Notes under the pieces: model-generated
What the model saw: only the letters and a program-made list of their open reading frames with translations
Told to the model about the DNA's origin: nothing
Databases searched by the model: none
Source: Lachnospiraceae bacterium
GTDB taxonomy: Bacteria > Bacillota > Clostridia > Lachnospirales > Lachnospiraceae
DNA: 64,000 bases
Assembly: GCA_017500935.1 (NCBI GenBank)
Contig: JAFVXW010000029.1
Location: 203,743-267,742, forward strand
Direction of reading: 5' to 3'
Part shown: positions 9,359 to 17,444 of the stretch, in pieces
How positions within the stretch are numbered: position 1 is the first letter of the stretch
Layout: each line of letters begins with the position of its first letter
Position numbers and translations under genes: made by a program

Positions 9359-10552
9359 ATGGGAAGTTTATTGCTGGCACTTATTTATGTATGTTTTATC
9401 AGTCTTGGCCTGCCGGATTCCCTGTTGGGTTCGGCCTGGCCGGTGCTCCATCTTGCATTGCAAGTGCCGGTATCCTATGCGGGTATTATTTCCATGGTTA
9501 TCTTTGTCGGTACGATTCTGTCAAGCCTGTTCAGTGATAAGCTGCTGCACAGATTCGGCGCAGGGAAAGTAACAGCAGTCAGTGTGGCAATGACAGCGAT
9601 CGCCCTTTTGGGATTTTCAATCAGCAATCGCTTCTGGATGCTGATTTTATGGGCTATTCCATACGGTTTTGGTGCCGGCGGCGTGGATGCGATCTTAAAC
9701 AACTATGTTGCCCTGCATTTTAAACCACAGCATATGAGCTGGCTGCATTGTATGTGGGGTGTAGGTGCATGCATCAGCCCGTATATTATGAGTTTTGCAC
9801 TGGTAGAGCTTGATAGGTGGAATTACGGATACCTGATCGTATCTGTGATACAGATTGTTTTGTCAGGAGTCATTTTTGCCAGTCTGCCCATTTGGAATAA
9901 GGAAGAGGATGCGGCGGCAGCTGTGCGTGACAAGGAACCGACGCCTGAAAATGAGGAAGAGAAAGCTCTTTCTTTTAAGGAGATTTTTGCGATTAAGGGA
10001 GCGGTTCCCTGTTTTCTGCTGTTTTTTTGTTATTGTTCCCTGGAACTGACCACATCTTTATGGGCAAGCACCTATTTGGTACAGAAATGGGCATTTTTGC
10101 CGGAAACAGCCGCGGGTTATGCGAGTATGTTCTATATCGGCATCACGCTGGGAAGACTTATCAATGGATTCCTTGCCATGAAACTTGGCGACCGCTTCCT
10201 GATCAGGATGGGAATCGTGATTGTAGCGTGTGGGATCGGACTATTGAGTATACCTTTTCATGCAGGTTTTGCCCTGGCAGGTTTTATTGTGACCGGACTT
10301 GGCTGTGCCCCTATTTACCCGTGTATCATTCATATGACGCCCGATGTTTTTGGAAAAGATAAATCACAGGCAATGATCGGGGTACAGATGGCGTTTGCTT
10401 ATATTGGTTTTCTGGTGATGCCGCCTTTGTTTGGTGTGATTGCAGAGAAGGTTTCCATTTCACTTTTGCCCGGATATCAGTTTGTTTTTCTTGTACTAAT
10501 GGCTGTGATGCATGAGCTTGTGATCAGAAAGTGTAAAAAAGAAATCAAATAA
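9359..10552 (+). CDS. MFS transporter, sugar-porter-like
   Basis: The 397-residue protein has about twelve hydrophobic segments and a polar central loop (WNKEEDAAAAVRDKEPTPENEEEKA) between the two six-helix halves, as in MFS carriers. FSDKLLHRFGAGKVT matches the loop 2-3 signature. The pattern resembles the FucP/fucose-glucose permease branch. It follows the GH116 gene after 10 bp, so it probably imports the glycoside that GH116 splits. Confidence 0.85.
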   Translation: MGSLLLALIYVCFISLGLPDSLLGSAWPVLHLALQVPVSYAGIISMVIFVGTILSSLFSDKLLHRFGAGKVTAVSVAMTAIALLGFSISNRFWMLILWAIPYGFGAGGVDAILNNYVALHFKPQHMSWLHCMWGVGACISPYIMSFALVELDRWNYGYLIVSVIQIVLSGVIFASLPIWNKEEDAAAAVRDKEPTPENEEEKALSFKEIFAIKGAVPCFLLFFCYCSLELTTSLWASTYLVQKWAFLPETAAGYASMFYIGITLGRLINGFLAMKLGDRFLIRMGIVIVACGIGLLSIPFHAGFALAGFIVTGLGCAPIYPCIIHMTPDVFGKDKSQAMIGVQMAFAYIGFLVMPPLFGVIAEKVSISLLPGYQFVFLVLMAVMHELVIRKCKKEIK

Positions 10553-10586
10553 AAGCTGTTTTGGCAACAGCAGAGAAGAGGAATGT

Positions 10587-10790
10587 ATGGATATTGAAAA
10601 AAAAGGAAATGAAAAGGATATTGAAGAAATTATCGCACTGCTGGATGGCTATGTGAAATCCGAAGGCAGCCGCTTGAAAATTCAGGTGACAGAAGGCGAG
10701 GGAAAAGTGATAGACAAAAAGTATCATCACGGCAGATGTGATGTGGGAAGTCCCTGGGCAAAGGGAGAGGCTTTTGATTTGTGTGAATAA
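10587..10790 (+). CDS. Small conserved protein ending in a Cys/Gly-rich motif
   Basis: This 67-residue product is acidic and ends in HHGRCDVGSPWAKGEAFDLCE. The motif resembles a small protein family I associate with Lachnospiraceae genomes, but I know no function for it. AGAAGAGGA precedes the ATG, and the gene sits 34 bp after the MFS stop. The clustered His, Cys and Asp near the C-terminus could bind metal; that is inference. It is probably the third gene of the GH116 operon. Confidence 0.6.
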   Translation: MDIEKKGNEKDIEEIIALLDGYVKSEGSRLKIQVTEGEGKVIDKKYHHGRCDVGSPWAKGEAFDLCE

Positions 10791-10830
10791 TCCGGAAACG
10801 GTTAGGAAAGTCAGAAAAAAGGAGAGGCAC

Positions 10831-11466
10831 ATGGGAAAAAAAATAGTTGCAGTCAATGCAGGTCCGCGAAAGGGATGGAATACGGATACCCTGCTTACGG
10901 AGGCAGTAAAAGGGGCTGAATCTGCAGGCGCAGAGGTTGAGAAGTTTGATTTGTTCCGGCTGGAAAAATATACAGGATGTATTTCCTGTTTTGGATGTAA
11001 GAAGGAAAACAGGAAAGGTCATTGTGTCTGCAGAGACGGACTGACGCCGGTTCTTGATGCGATCAGGGAAGCAGATGGTCTGATCATCGGTTCCCCCAAT
11101 TATCTGTCAGAAATGACCGCATCTTTCAGGGCGCTTTATGAAAGATTGATTTTCCAGAGTCTTACTTATAATATGGAAAAGCCGTGCTGTAATGAACGGC
11201 CGATTCCGGTGCTTTTGATCATGACCAGTAATGCGCCCGACGCCGCATATGCCGGATTACTGCAGAATTACAAAAATACACTGAGCCGTTTTGTGGGACC
11301 GACCGAAATTTTTGTCAGCGGAGATACGCTTCAGCTGAAAGACTACAGTAAGACAGACTGGCCATGGACGATGTTTGATCCGGAAGCAAAGCATCACAGA
11401 CATGAGACTGTTTTCCCGCAGGAATGCAGTCGTGTATATGAAATGGGAAAAACATTTATACTGTAA
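10831..11466 (+). CDS. Flavodoxin-fold NAD(P)H-dependent reductase / iron-sulfur flavoprotein
   Basis: The 211-residue protein begins KKIVAVNAGPRKGWNTDTLL, the FMN phosphate-binding loop of the flavodoxin-fold reductases. Next comes GCISCFGCKKENRKGHCVC, a compact cysteine cluster like that of clostridial iron-sulfur flavoproteins, then DGLIIGSPNYLSEMTASFRALYER, the second FMN contact. GGAGAGG precedes ATG 10831. Upstream in-frame codons overlap the small gene and lack a binding site. It likely reduces a small molecule in the cytoplasm. Its place beside glycosidases may mean it acts on a released aglycone. Confidence 0.85.
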   Translation: MGKKIVAVNAGPRKGWNTDTLLTEAVKGAESAGAEVEKFDLFRLEKYTGCISCFGCKKENRKGHCVCRDGLTPVLDAIREADGLIIGSPNYLSEMTASFRALYERLIFQSLTYNMEKPCCNERPIPVLLIMTSNAPDAAYAGLLQNYKNTLSRFVGPTEIFVSGDTLQLKDYSKTDWPWTMFDPEAKHHRHETVFPQECSRVYEMGKTFIL

Positions 11467-11587
11467 ATATGCCTGCAGCTGCTTGTGAGGCTTTTGATTA
11501 TGTCCATAATGATTATTGATCATAAAGGAAGGGCTGAATAGTATGTAAAAATACAATTGTTCGAGATGTTTTGCTAAGATTCTTCGC

Positions 11588-11615
11588 GGGGGCTGTCGGT
11601 TAGTAGACAGCCCCC
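11588..11615. terminator. GC-rich hairpin between convergent genes
   Basis: A perfect 10-bp stem (GGGGGCTGTC with GACAGCCCCC) and 8-nt loop lie between the flavodoxin-like gene and the convergent GH172 gene. Neither side has a clear T-run, so it may be a weak or Rho-assisted terminator. Confidence 0.55.
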
Positions 11616-11658
11616 TATTGACATTTGCAATATATGCAGGAACAGATAACGTTTATTG

Positions 11659-12762
11659 TCAATTCATGGATTTCGGATTCTCCTTCAGGAAAAGTTTGCA
11701 TCTTTCTTCAACCTGCAGCATCGGTTTGTGATTATAACCGATGGCTTTCTGATACCAGTAACTGGTCATTGCATAGTCGATCCAACCGCCGCCGTTTTCC
11801 AGTGTTTTTGTGAAAGTCTTCATGAACAGTTCATTTTTGAAAAAATATTGTTCATTACTCCAATTGATGGTCAGGTCCAGGCTTTTATCAAAACGGATTA
11901 CATTATTCTCCATAAAACGGTAGATGCTTAACAGGGAGTGTTTGGAGACCGAATCACATTTGATGAAATTCATGCCGGCATAAGGCCCGTTATATTCTTT
12001 CTGGAAACCCCAACTGAATGAGAAGGAGTCTTCCGTTCCCAGATAATCCAGACTTGGCCTTTCCTCTCCATCAATACGATATTCATTGTTTGCTTCCATA
12101 ACAAAATTGAACTGATCAAAAAAAGGTTCATCCGTACAGATACTGTAGGAACGTCCGAGAAGGTGACCGCTTCCGTCGATATGCAGAGCGGGAAGTCTGG
12201 TCTGGGTATTCAGCTGGAAAGACGTACGCTCCCAGGTGGCATGAAAATAACCAAAGTGGTTCTCCCATTCCGGAAGCTGTTCGTATTCCACGAAGCTGTA
12301 ATTGGAATAATTGTATTTTGTTTCATTTACCAGCACAACTTTGACAGATTTTTCAAAGGGCATCGGGATAAAACAATTGTAGGATTCCGGTGCTTTTTCA
12401 ATAAACTGATTACCGAAATGGAGTGCCTGGCCGCAGCAGCCATCGCCGAAGAAATCTGCCAGTGGAACGCGTGCGGCAGGTGTCGGAACATCATTATAAT
12501 AAATTTCAAGAATGATCCCTCTGGCAGCATAAGCTTTTTTCTCAAAGGCAAGTCCTTGCGGGAAAATATCGGGCTCATCGGGAGTAAAATGCTGTGTGGA
12601 ATGGATACAGGTGATCACACCGGGACCTTTTAGGTCGGCAATTGTGATTCTGGAAAAAGCATCCAGTGTTTCTAAGTCCGGGTAGGCATCGTAAGCCCAT
12701 CCACCGTTGGACATAGTAGTTTTTCTGCTCTTTAAGCGGCATAAATCTTTCCAGTTTGACAT
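11659..12762 (-). CDS. GH172 / DUF2961 family glycosidase
   Basis: The 367-residue protein matches the DUF2961 family. Supporting sequence is the N-terminal KTTMSNGGWAYDAYPD, then LKGPGVITCIHSTQHF, ILEIYYNDVPTPAARVPLADFFGDG, FNQF-like beta-strands with YNCFIPMPFEKSVKVVLVNE, and GSGHLLGRSYSI. The family has a double jelly-roll fold, and GH172 members act on fructofuranose or D-arabinofuranose linkages. No signal peptide is visible. ATG 12762 is preceded by GGAGGAAT. It is divergent from the AraC gene at 12953, which is probably its regulator. Confidence 0.85.
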   Translation of the reverse strand: MSNWKDLCRLKSRKTTMSNGGWAYDAYPDLETLDAFSRITIADLKGPGVITCIHSTQHFTPDEPDIFPQGLAFEKKAYAARGIILEIYYNDVPTPAARVPLADFFGDGCCGQALHFGNQFIEKAPESYNCFIPMPFEKSVKVVLVNETKYNYSNYSFVEYEQLPEWENHFGYFHATWERTSFQLNTQTRLPALHIDGSGHLLGRSYSICTDEPFFDQFNFVMEANNEYRIDGEERPSLDYLGTEDSFSFSWGFQKEYNGPYAGMNFIKCDSVSKHSLLSIYRFMENNVIRFDKSLDLTINWSNEQYFFKNELFMKTFTKTLENGGGWIDYAMTSYWYQKAIGYNHKPMLQVEERCKLFLKENPKSMN

Positions 12763-12952
12763 AAGCGATTCCTCCTGTAGTCAGCGAGTTTGAATGCTGA
12801 CATTTTATTTACGTTAAAGTATCATGTTCAGGAAAGAAAAGGTAGAGACACATATACTTTTTTTTGGTATATTTGTACTGTGTCAATTGTTTTGGATTGT
12901 TTGACAGCGAGACCTAAAATAGAAAAATGTATTAATATGGAAGACGGCCGAA

Positions 12953-13849
12953 ATGGAAGAAAAAGGATTTAATGATAAAATAGAAAACTCGATTTTGGAC
13001 ATAATCGATCGTTCACTGGAATTTCATTATGTTTATGGAATATCCATGCGCGAATGGCAGCCGCACAATGAGACCACATGGAGAGTTTTGCCTTATACAA
13101 CAATTGTTGCAAAAGGAAACTGCATGGCAGAATATACTGTTGAAGTCAGAAACAAAGGTGTATTTTACCTGAAAAACAATTCGGTATTTGTGATACCGGC
13201 AGGAGAAGAGTTTAAAATCGAATTAAAAGAACCGGCACTGCTTGGGAATGCCCATATCAATTATACTGTTTTGGGACAGATTGATCTTTTGTCTTTTTTT
13301 CAGTTTCCCGGTCCGATCGAAGGCAGGGCAGCAATAAGGATGATCGAACTTATGGATGAACTGGCGGAGTGTGACAGGGCATGCGGAATGGAAAATGGAG
13401 ATTTATATCACCTGATCCATAGAAAACAACTGGCATTTGGATTGTTGGAACAGTTGGTGCAGATGTCTGGTCAGCGTATGGATATAAATGATAAGATATC
13501 TGATATCAAACGGATTCATGACGTGATCCGCTTTATAAATGAACATATGGCAGAAAAAATCAGCAGAAAGAATTTGGCAGATATTGTCCACCTTTCAGAG
13601 ACACGTTTTCATTATGTTTTTAAGGGAATTATGGGAGCTTCGCCCATGGATTATCTGATGATGCAGCGGCTGCAGGAAGCTCAGAAAAGGCTTTTGGTCA
13701 CAAATGATGCTGTTGGGGAAATTGCCAAAGGAGTGGGGATTGATGATGTTTCTTATTTTGGCAAGCTATTTAAACGAAAATTTTATGTCAGTCCGCTGCG
13801 TTATCGGCAGATGGGATTGGGAAGGGGAGAAAACTGTTCCGGTAAATGA
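12953..13849 (+). CDS. AraC-family transcriptional regulator
   Basis: The 298-residue protein has a cupin-like N-terminal half (AEYTVEVRNKGVFYLKNNSVFVIPAGEEF) and a C-terminal AraC DNA-binding domain. The first helix-turn-helix is around KISRKNLADIVHLSETRFHYVFK and the second around AVGEIAKGVGIDDVSYFGKLFKRKF. It is divergent from the GH172 gene, with 190 bp between them, so control of GH172 is the simplest role. The ATG at 12953 has only a weak binding site. Confidence 0.92.
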   Translation: MEEKGFNDKIENSILDIIDRSLEFHYVYGISMREWQPHNETTWRVLPYTTIVAKGNCMAEYTVEVRNKGVFYLKNNSVFVIPAGEEFKIELKEPALLGNAHINYTVLGQIDLLSFFQFPGPIEGRAAIRMIELMDELAECDRACGMENGDLYHLIHRKQLAFGLLEQLVQMSGQRMDINDKISDIKRIHDVIRFINEHMAEKISRKNLADIVHLSETRFHYVFKGIMGASPMDYLMMQRLQEAQKRLLVTNDAVGEIAKGVGIDDVSYFGKLFKRKFYVSPLRYRQMGLGRGENCSGK

Positions 13850-14220
13850 ATGTAACAGTTTAGCACAAAGCAAAAAGTTTCCGGGAATCATCATTGAATT
13901 GAAGGTATTAGAGTTTCTTTTTATAAGAAAAGCGTGAAGCTTGCAAGCAGAATGGAAAGGTTTTTGTAGAATGGGTGCATTCATGGACATAAGTGACTAT
14001 AAAGAAGATTTAGAATATCGGAAAAGAAGGCACTATTAAGTATGCACCTATTCACTTAACTCCATTTTTCTGCAAATAAAAAGTACAGATAATTTATTGG
14101 AAAAAGGCATATACAGTATCGGAAGCTGTGAACTTTCGACAAGACAGTTTCCGCTCTATATAGGTCTAACCCCATCATCGTTGTCATACAATGTAAAAAA
14201 TGTATGGCGGGGGTCACCCT
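13850..14220 (+). other. 371-bp gap before spoIIID
   Basis: No convincing gene was seen here. The only clear signal is CATACAAT at 14185-14192, listed separately, followed by a GC-rich ribosome-binding site for spoIIID. Confidence 0.5.
14185..14192 (+). promoter_or_regulatory. Sigma-E-like -10 box for spoIIID
   Basis: CATACAAT exactly fits the mother-cell sigma-E -10 consensus known from Bacillus subtilis. It lies 28 nt before the GTG start of spoIIID, and B. subtilis spoIIID is sigma-E dependent. A matching -35 element is not obvious: the nearest ATA is 22 bp away, longer than usual. The ribosome-binding site GGCGGGGG at 14206-14213 follows. Confidence 0.45.
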
Positions 14221-14370
14221 GTGAAAGAATATATTGAAGAACGGGCGATGGCGGTCGCCGGGTATATTATCGATTGCAATGCGACGGTGAGACAGGCGGC
14301 AAAGCAGTTTGGGATCAGTAAGAGTACGGTACATACGGATGTGACACAATGGAACGGTTTTGGTGGGTGA
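14221..14370 (+). pseudogene. spoIIID: spoIIID 5' half, interrupted by the integrated element
   Basis: From GTG 14221 the first 38 codons match the sporulation regulator SpoIIID. They start KEYIEERAMAVAGYII and continue NATVRQAAKQFGISKSTVH, which contains most of the helix-turn-helix. At codon 38 (CAT, 14332-14334) the host sequence ends and the element begins. The frame then reads 11 element-encoded residues (TDVTQWNGFGG) to a TGA, giving a 49-residue truncated product. The missing 49 C-terminal codons are at 33111-33257 in the same orientation. SpoIIID is a mother-cell DNA-binding protein that switches genes between the sigma-E and sigma-K stages. The split is clean, so this is better seen as a reversible interruption than as decay. 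Confidence 0.95.
14331..14361 (+). other. attL: left junction of the spoIIID element
   Basis: The core ACATA (14331-14335) is shared with the right junction at 33107-33111. The element arm TGGAACGGTTTTG begins at 14350 and is the exact reverse complement of the arm at the other end (33079-33091). Host spoIIID sequence lies to the left. Confidence 0.88.
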
Positions 14371-14465
14371 TAATATGATTATCAGATAAGAATTATACCA
14401 TAGGTATTATTGACAAGAATTTGAGCAAGCAGTATGCTTTAGAAAAAATAAAGGAGTACCATCGA

Positions 14466-14528
14466 ATGAAAAACGTACATCATACAATGAATCATATGTA
14501 TATGCATTACGGACGTATTTGTTCGTGA
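14466..14528 (+). CDS. Possible 20-residue Met/His-rich peptide, or remnant of a small Cys-motif protein
   Basis: AAAGGAG at 14450-14456 precedes an ATG that encodes MKNVHHTMNHMYMHYGRICS. Deleting one base after the last Cys codon would let the frame run on into DCKNLMKDAQSQQL. The joined YGRICSDCKNLM resembles small cysteine-motif proteins, so this may be a broken gene. A leader peptide is the alternative. Confidence 0.25.
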   Translation: MKNVHHTMNHMYMHYGRICS

Positions 14529-14627
14529 CTGTAAGAATCTGATGAAGGATGCGCAGTCACAGCAATTAGGTCTGATTTGTCTGTGCATATAATTCGGATG
14601 ATGTAGGTTTTATCGATTTTATATAAC

Positions 14628-14675
14628 TACATGTGAAGACATGCACCAGACATTTCATTTGTTTGGTGCATTTTT
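14628..14675 (+). repeat. 48-bp direct repeat, copy 1, containing a terminator
   Basis: It is identical to 19056-19103. The inner part (ATGCACCAGA with TTTGGTGCAT, then T6) is a Rho-independent terminator. The two copies bracket the GNAT-to-HAD gene block. Confidence 0.92.
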
Positions 14676-14750
14676 TATTGTTTTGCAAATGATAAGCCAA
14701 ACGAGAAAAACTAGCATTATCACAGTTGAGGAAAGGAGCAGAAGAAAATT

Positions 14751-15218
14751 ATGGTACGGTTTGCAACAGAAAAAGACATTGAAAAAGTCAATGATTTGAG
14801 GAGACAAGTCAATGAGATTCATGTATTGGGACGTCCGGATATTTTTAAAGCAGGTTTTGGCAGGGAATTGCAGGATTTTGTATATATGCTGCTCAATGAT
14901 GAAAACAAGGATATTCTGGTCGTTGAAAGAGTGGGGGTAATCTGTGGTATGGCGTGTGTTGACTATGTTTGTAGACCGGAATCGCCGTACATGATAGCAA
15001 GGAATTTTTATCACGTTCAGGAGATAGCTGTGGACGAAGCTTTCAGACGCCAAGGAGTTGCCAGAGAATTATTTGAATTTATGAAAGAAGATGCCAGCAG
15101 GAGAGGTCTTGATAAAATTGAACTGGATGTATGGGCTTTTAATGAATCTGCAATAGAATTTTATGGGGCAATGGGATTCAGAGAAACGAGAAGATGGATG
15201 GAGTACAAATTAAACTGA
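14751..15218 (+). CDS. GNAT-family N-acetyltransferase
   Basis: The 155-residue protein has the GNAT order of motifs. An N-terminal RFATEKDIEKVNDLRRQV is followed by ILVVERVGVICGMACVDYV (central strands), VQEIAVDEAFRRQGVARELFEFM (acetyl-CoA pyrophosphate loop RRQGVA) and DVWAFNESAIEFYGAMGFRETRRWMEYKL (the C-terminal signature). AAAGGAG lies upstream of the ATG. GNAT enzymes acetylate amines of antibiotics, peptides or small molecules, and the target here is unknown. It is the first gene in the block bracketed by the 48-bp repeats, and the next gene starts 15 bp after its stop. Confidence 0.92.
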   Translation: MVRFATEKDIEKVNDLRRQVNEIHVLGRPDIFKAGFGRELQDFVYMLLNDENKDILVVERVGVICGMACVDYVCRPESPYMIARNFYHVQEIAVDEAFRRQGVARELFEFMKEDASRRGLDKIELDVWAFNESAIEFYGAMGFRETRRWMEYKLN

Positions 15219-15233
15219 TTGGAGGAACGTGAT

Positions 15234-16079
15234 ATGAAGTTAAAAATAATTGGTTCCGGCGGCTGTGTCAGTACGCCAAGACCGTGCTGTACATGTCCGG
15301 TGTGTGTGGAGGCACGTGAAAAAGGTTTTCCTTATGCAAGAACGGGATGTAGTTTATTGATAGAGGATGCTAATATTTTGATCGATACACCGGAGGATAT
15401 CAGTTATGGGTTAAACAATGCGGGAGTTGGGACGATCGATTATATTCTCTATAGTCATTGTGATCCGGATCACACGATGGGAATGCGTGTGATTGAACAG
15501 CTTAAGATGGATTGGCTGGAGGTGTCTTTGGGGAAGAATGTTCAAAACCCCGTTAAAATAGCAGCTTTGCCGACGATATTAGATGATATCAGACTTCAGA
15601 GAACTAGATATGGATCTGTATTGAATTACTATGAAATGAGAGGTCTGGCAGAAACAGAAGCATTATATGAACTGGATATAAACGGGATAAAAATAGAATT
15701 GATTCCAATTGATGATGCAGAACATGTTGCGATTTTTCTGATATCGGATGTACATAGAAAAGTGATTTATGCCCCCTGTGATGTGAAACCATTTCCTGAG
15801 TGTCCAAAATTTTACGGAGCAGATTTGATGATTATCGGAAATACAATTATCGGAGAAACCTTGAAAGGCGGATTTGCATTGAGTACAGATAATCCACTCA
15901 GAAATGAGTTGTTTGTAATGGAAGAGGTGGTTGAAATACAGAAGAAGTACAATATTAAGGAAGTAATCATCACGCATATCGAAGAAGACTGGGGAAAGTC
16001 CTATGACGATTATAAAGAACTGGAAAAAAGATATCAGGGAATTCGCTTTGCATATGATGGGATGGATATACCATTGTAG
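15234..16079 (+). CDS. MBL-fold metallo-hydrolase, PhnP-like
   Basis: The 281-residue protein opens KLKIIGSGGCVSTPRPCCTCPVC, combining the PhnP-type first strand with a cysteine cluster that probably binds structural zinc. The metal motif reads SHCDPDHTMG, so the second His of the common HxHxDH is Asp. Later ligands include DAEHVAIFLI, YAPCDVKPFP and ITHIEEDW. PhnP cleaves cyclic phosphates in phosphonate metabolism, and relatives are phosphodiesterases or RNases. No phosphonate genes are nearby. GGAGG (15220-15224) supports ATG 15234 rather than the TTG at 15219. Confidence 0.85.
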   Translation: MKLKIIGSGGCVSTPRPCCTCPVCVEAREKGFPYARTGCSLLIEDANILIDTPEDISYGLNNAGVGTIDYILYSHCDPDHTMGMRVIEQLKMDWLEVSLGKNVQNPVKIAALPTILDDIRLQRTRYGSVLNYYEMRGLAETEALYELDINGIKIELIPIDDAEHVAIFLISDVHRKVIYAPCDVKPFPECPKFYGADLMIIGNTIIGETLKGGFALSTDNPLRNELFVMEEVVEIQKKYNIKEVIITHIEEDWGKSYDDYKELEKRYQGIRFAYDGMDIPL

Positions 16080-16179
16080 TTAGATTCGCCTATTGTGATA
16101 ATCGATTCGCAAATTGATCGGCAGACGAATCCCGCTACTGATTGTTATGATTAAGAAAAAAGAAAGGCGGTATGTTAAT

Positions 16180-17292
16180 ATGATTCATTTTAAACTTGCA
16201 GAGCTTCGAAAAAAGAATAATCTTACACAGCAGGAACTGGGAGATATTCTGAATGTTTCTTATCAGACGATCAGTAAATGGGAGAATAGCGTAGTATTCC
16301 CAGACATATCTGTTTTACCTCAGATCAGCAGCTATTTTGGGGTATCTGTCGATGCGTTGCTTGGTCTGGTTCCTTTAGGAGAAGAATATTCTCCGTCAAA
16401 TTCAGGAACAGTAGAATATTGGAACCAAAGATTGGATTATCTGAAAATGACGCGTAAGAGTATGTGGAATGAGGATTATTTTCAGTTTTTGATTACGGCT
16501 GTGTGGAACATAAATAAACCGATAACTGTTCTGGATTGTGGATGTGGATATGGAGCCTTAGGGTTATTGATTATGCCGTTATTGCCGGAAGGAAGCAAAT
16601 ACACTGGAATCGATTTTTCCGAAACCATGATTGAGTCAGCAAAAAAGATATACCGGGATTCCGGGATAAGTGCAGAGTTTGTTCTTTCTGATATTTTATC
16701 TTATCAGCCCAAAGAAAAATACGACATGGTTATCAGCCAAGCGGTATTGCGGCATGTAGATGATGGAGAAAGGTTTTTGCGAAAAATGGCAGAGTTCTTG
16801 AAGAAAGATGGTATTTTGGTCAGCATGGAATGCAATCGGGAGTTTGAGGCAGACGGGTTGTATATCAGAGGAATGGATTACAGCCGATTATGTCAACATG
16901 AAGGATTGAATAAACTATGGCAAACAGAACTGCAGAGGCAAAACAGAGATTATTCTATTGCGATGAAAATTCCCCATTATATGAAGAAAATGGGATTGAA
17001 AAATATTTCCACAAGAATGAATGACAGGGTAACTTTTTTAGAACCTGAACAGGAGATGTATGATGAACTACTGGAAAGTATCATCAAAGCAGATTATTGG
17101 GATGATGAAAAAACAGATGCAGAAATCGAAGCAGATATTTCTTATTTTATGAATCATGGAATGAGCAGAAAAGAGGCAGAAGATTATTGCCGACAGCAAA
17201 ACGGTATTGTGAAATACTTAAAGAAGAACAGAGAGAAAGCAGCAATTACGAAAGCTACGGGATATATGATATCTTATGGGTGGAAAGTATAA
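16180..17292 (+). CDS. XRE helix-turn-helix fused to a class I SAM methyltransferase (copy 1)
   Basis: Residues about 4-60 form an XRE DNA-binding domain (LAELRKKNNLTQQELGDILNV, then YQTISKWENSVVFPDISVLP). A class I methyltransferase follows, with motif I VLDCGCGYGALGLL, acidic motif TGIDFSETMIESAKK and YDMVISQAVLRHVDDGERFL. The tail has KADYWDDEKTDAEIEADISYFMNHG, seen in SAM-dependent enzymes annotated near ubiE/arsM relatives. ATG 16180 is preceded by AGAAAGGCGG. The in-frame start at 16114 lacks one. A regulator joined to a methyltransferase suggests a self-regulated modifying enzyme; the substrate is unknown. Confidence 0.85.
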   Translation: MIHFKLAELRKKNNLTQQELGDILNVSYQTISKWENSVVFPDISVLPQISSYFGVSVDALLGLVPLGEEYSPSNSGTVEYWNQRLDYLKMTRKSMWNEDYFQFLITAVWNINKPITVLDCGCGYGALGLLIMPLLPEGSKYTGIDFSETMIESAKKIYRDSGISAEFVLSDILSYQPKEKYDMVISQAVLRHVDDGERFLRKMAEFLKKDGILVSMECNREFEADGLYIRGMDYSRLCQHEGLNKLWQTELQRQNRDYSIAMKIPHYMKKMGLKNISTRMNDRVTFLEPEQEMYDELLESIIKADYWDDEKTDAEIEADISYFMNHGMSRKEAEDYCRQQNGIVKYLKKNREKAAITKATGYMISYGWKV

Positions 17293-17444
17293 AAATATGC
17301 AGTAAGGTTGAATTCAAAGGCGGGGCAAAAGACTCCCCGCTTTTGGATTCAACCGGTGGTAGAGTAAAAATATATGATTAAACTATCCAGTTATTGGTTT
17401 AACGATCTTTTTGATATATGGTTATATCAGGAGGTGGCGTGAAG

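Larger units (their letters stand above)
14371..14750 (+). other. 380-bp stretch at the left end of the element
   Basis: It holds a possible 20-codon reading frame (14466-14528) and a 48-bp repeat carrying a terminator (14628-14675), both listed separately. No larger gene is visible. Confidence 0.5.

Noticed and set aside
14335-14370. True C-terminus of a short SpoIIID paralogue
   Set aside because: The normal C-terminal half exists exactly in frame at 33111-33260, and the intervening ends have inverted att arms.
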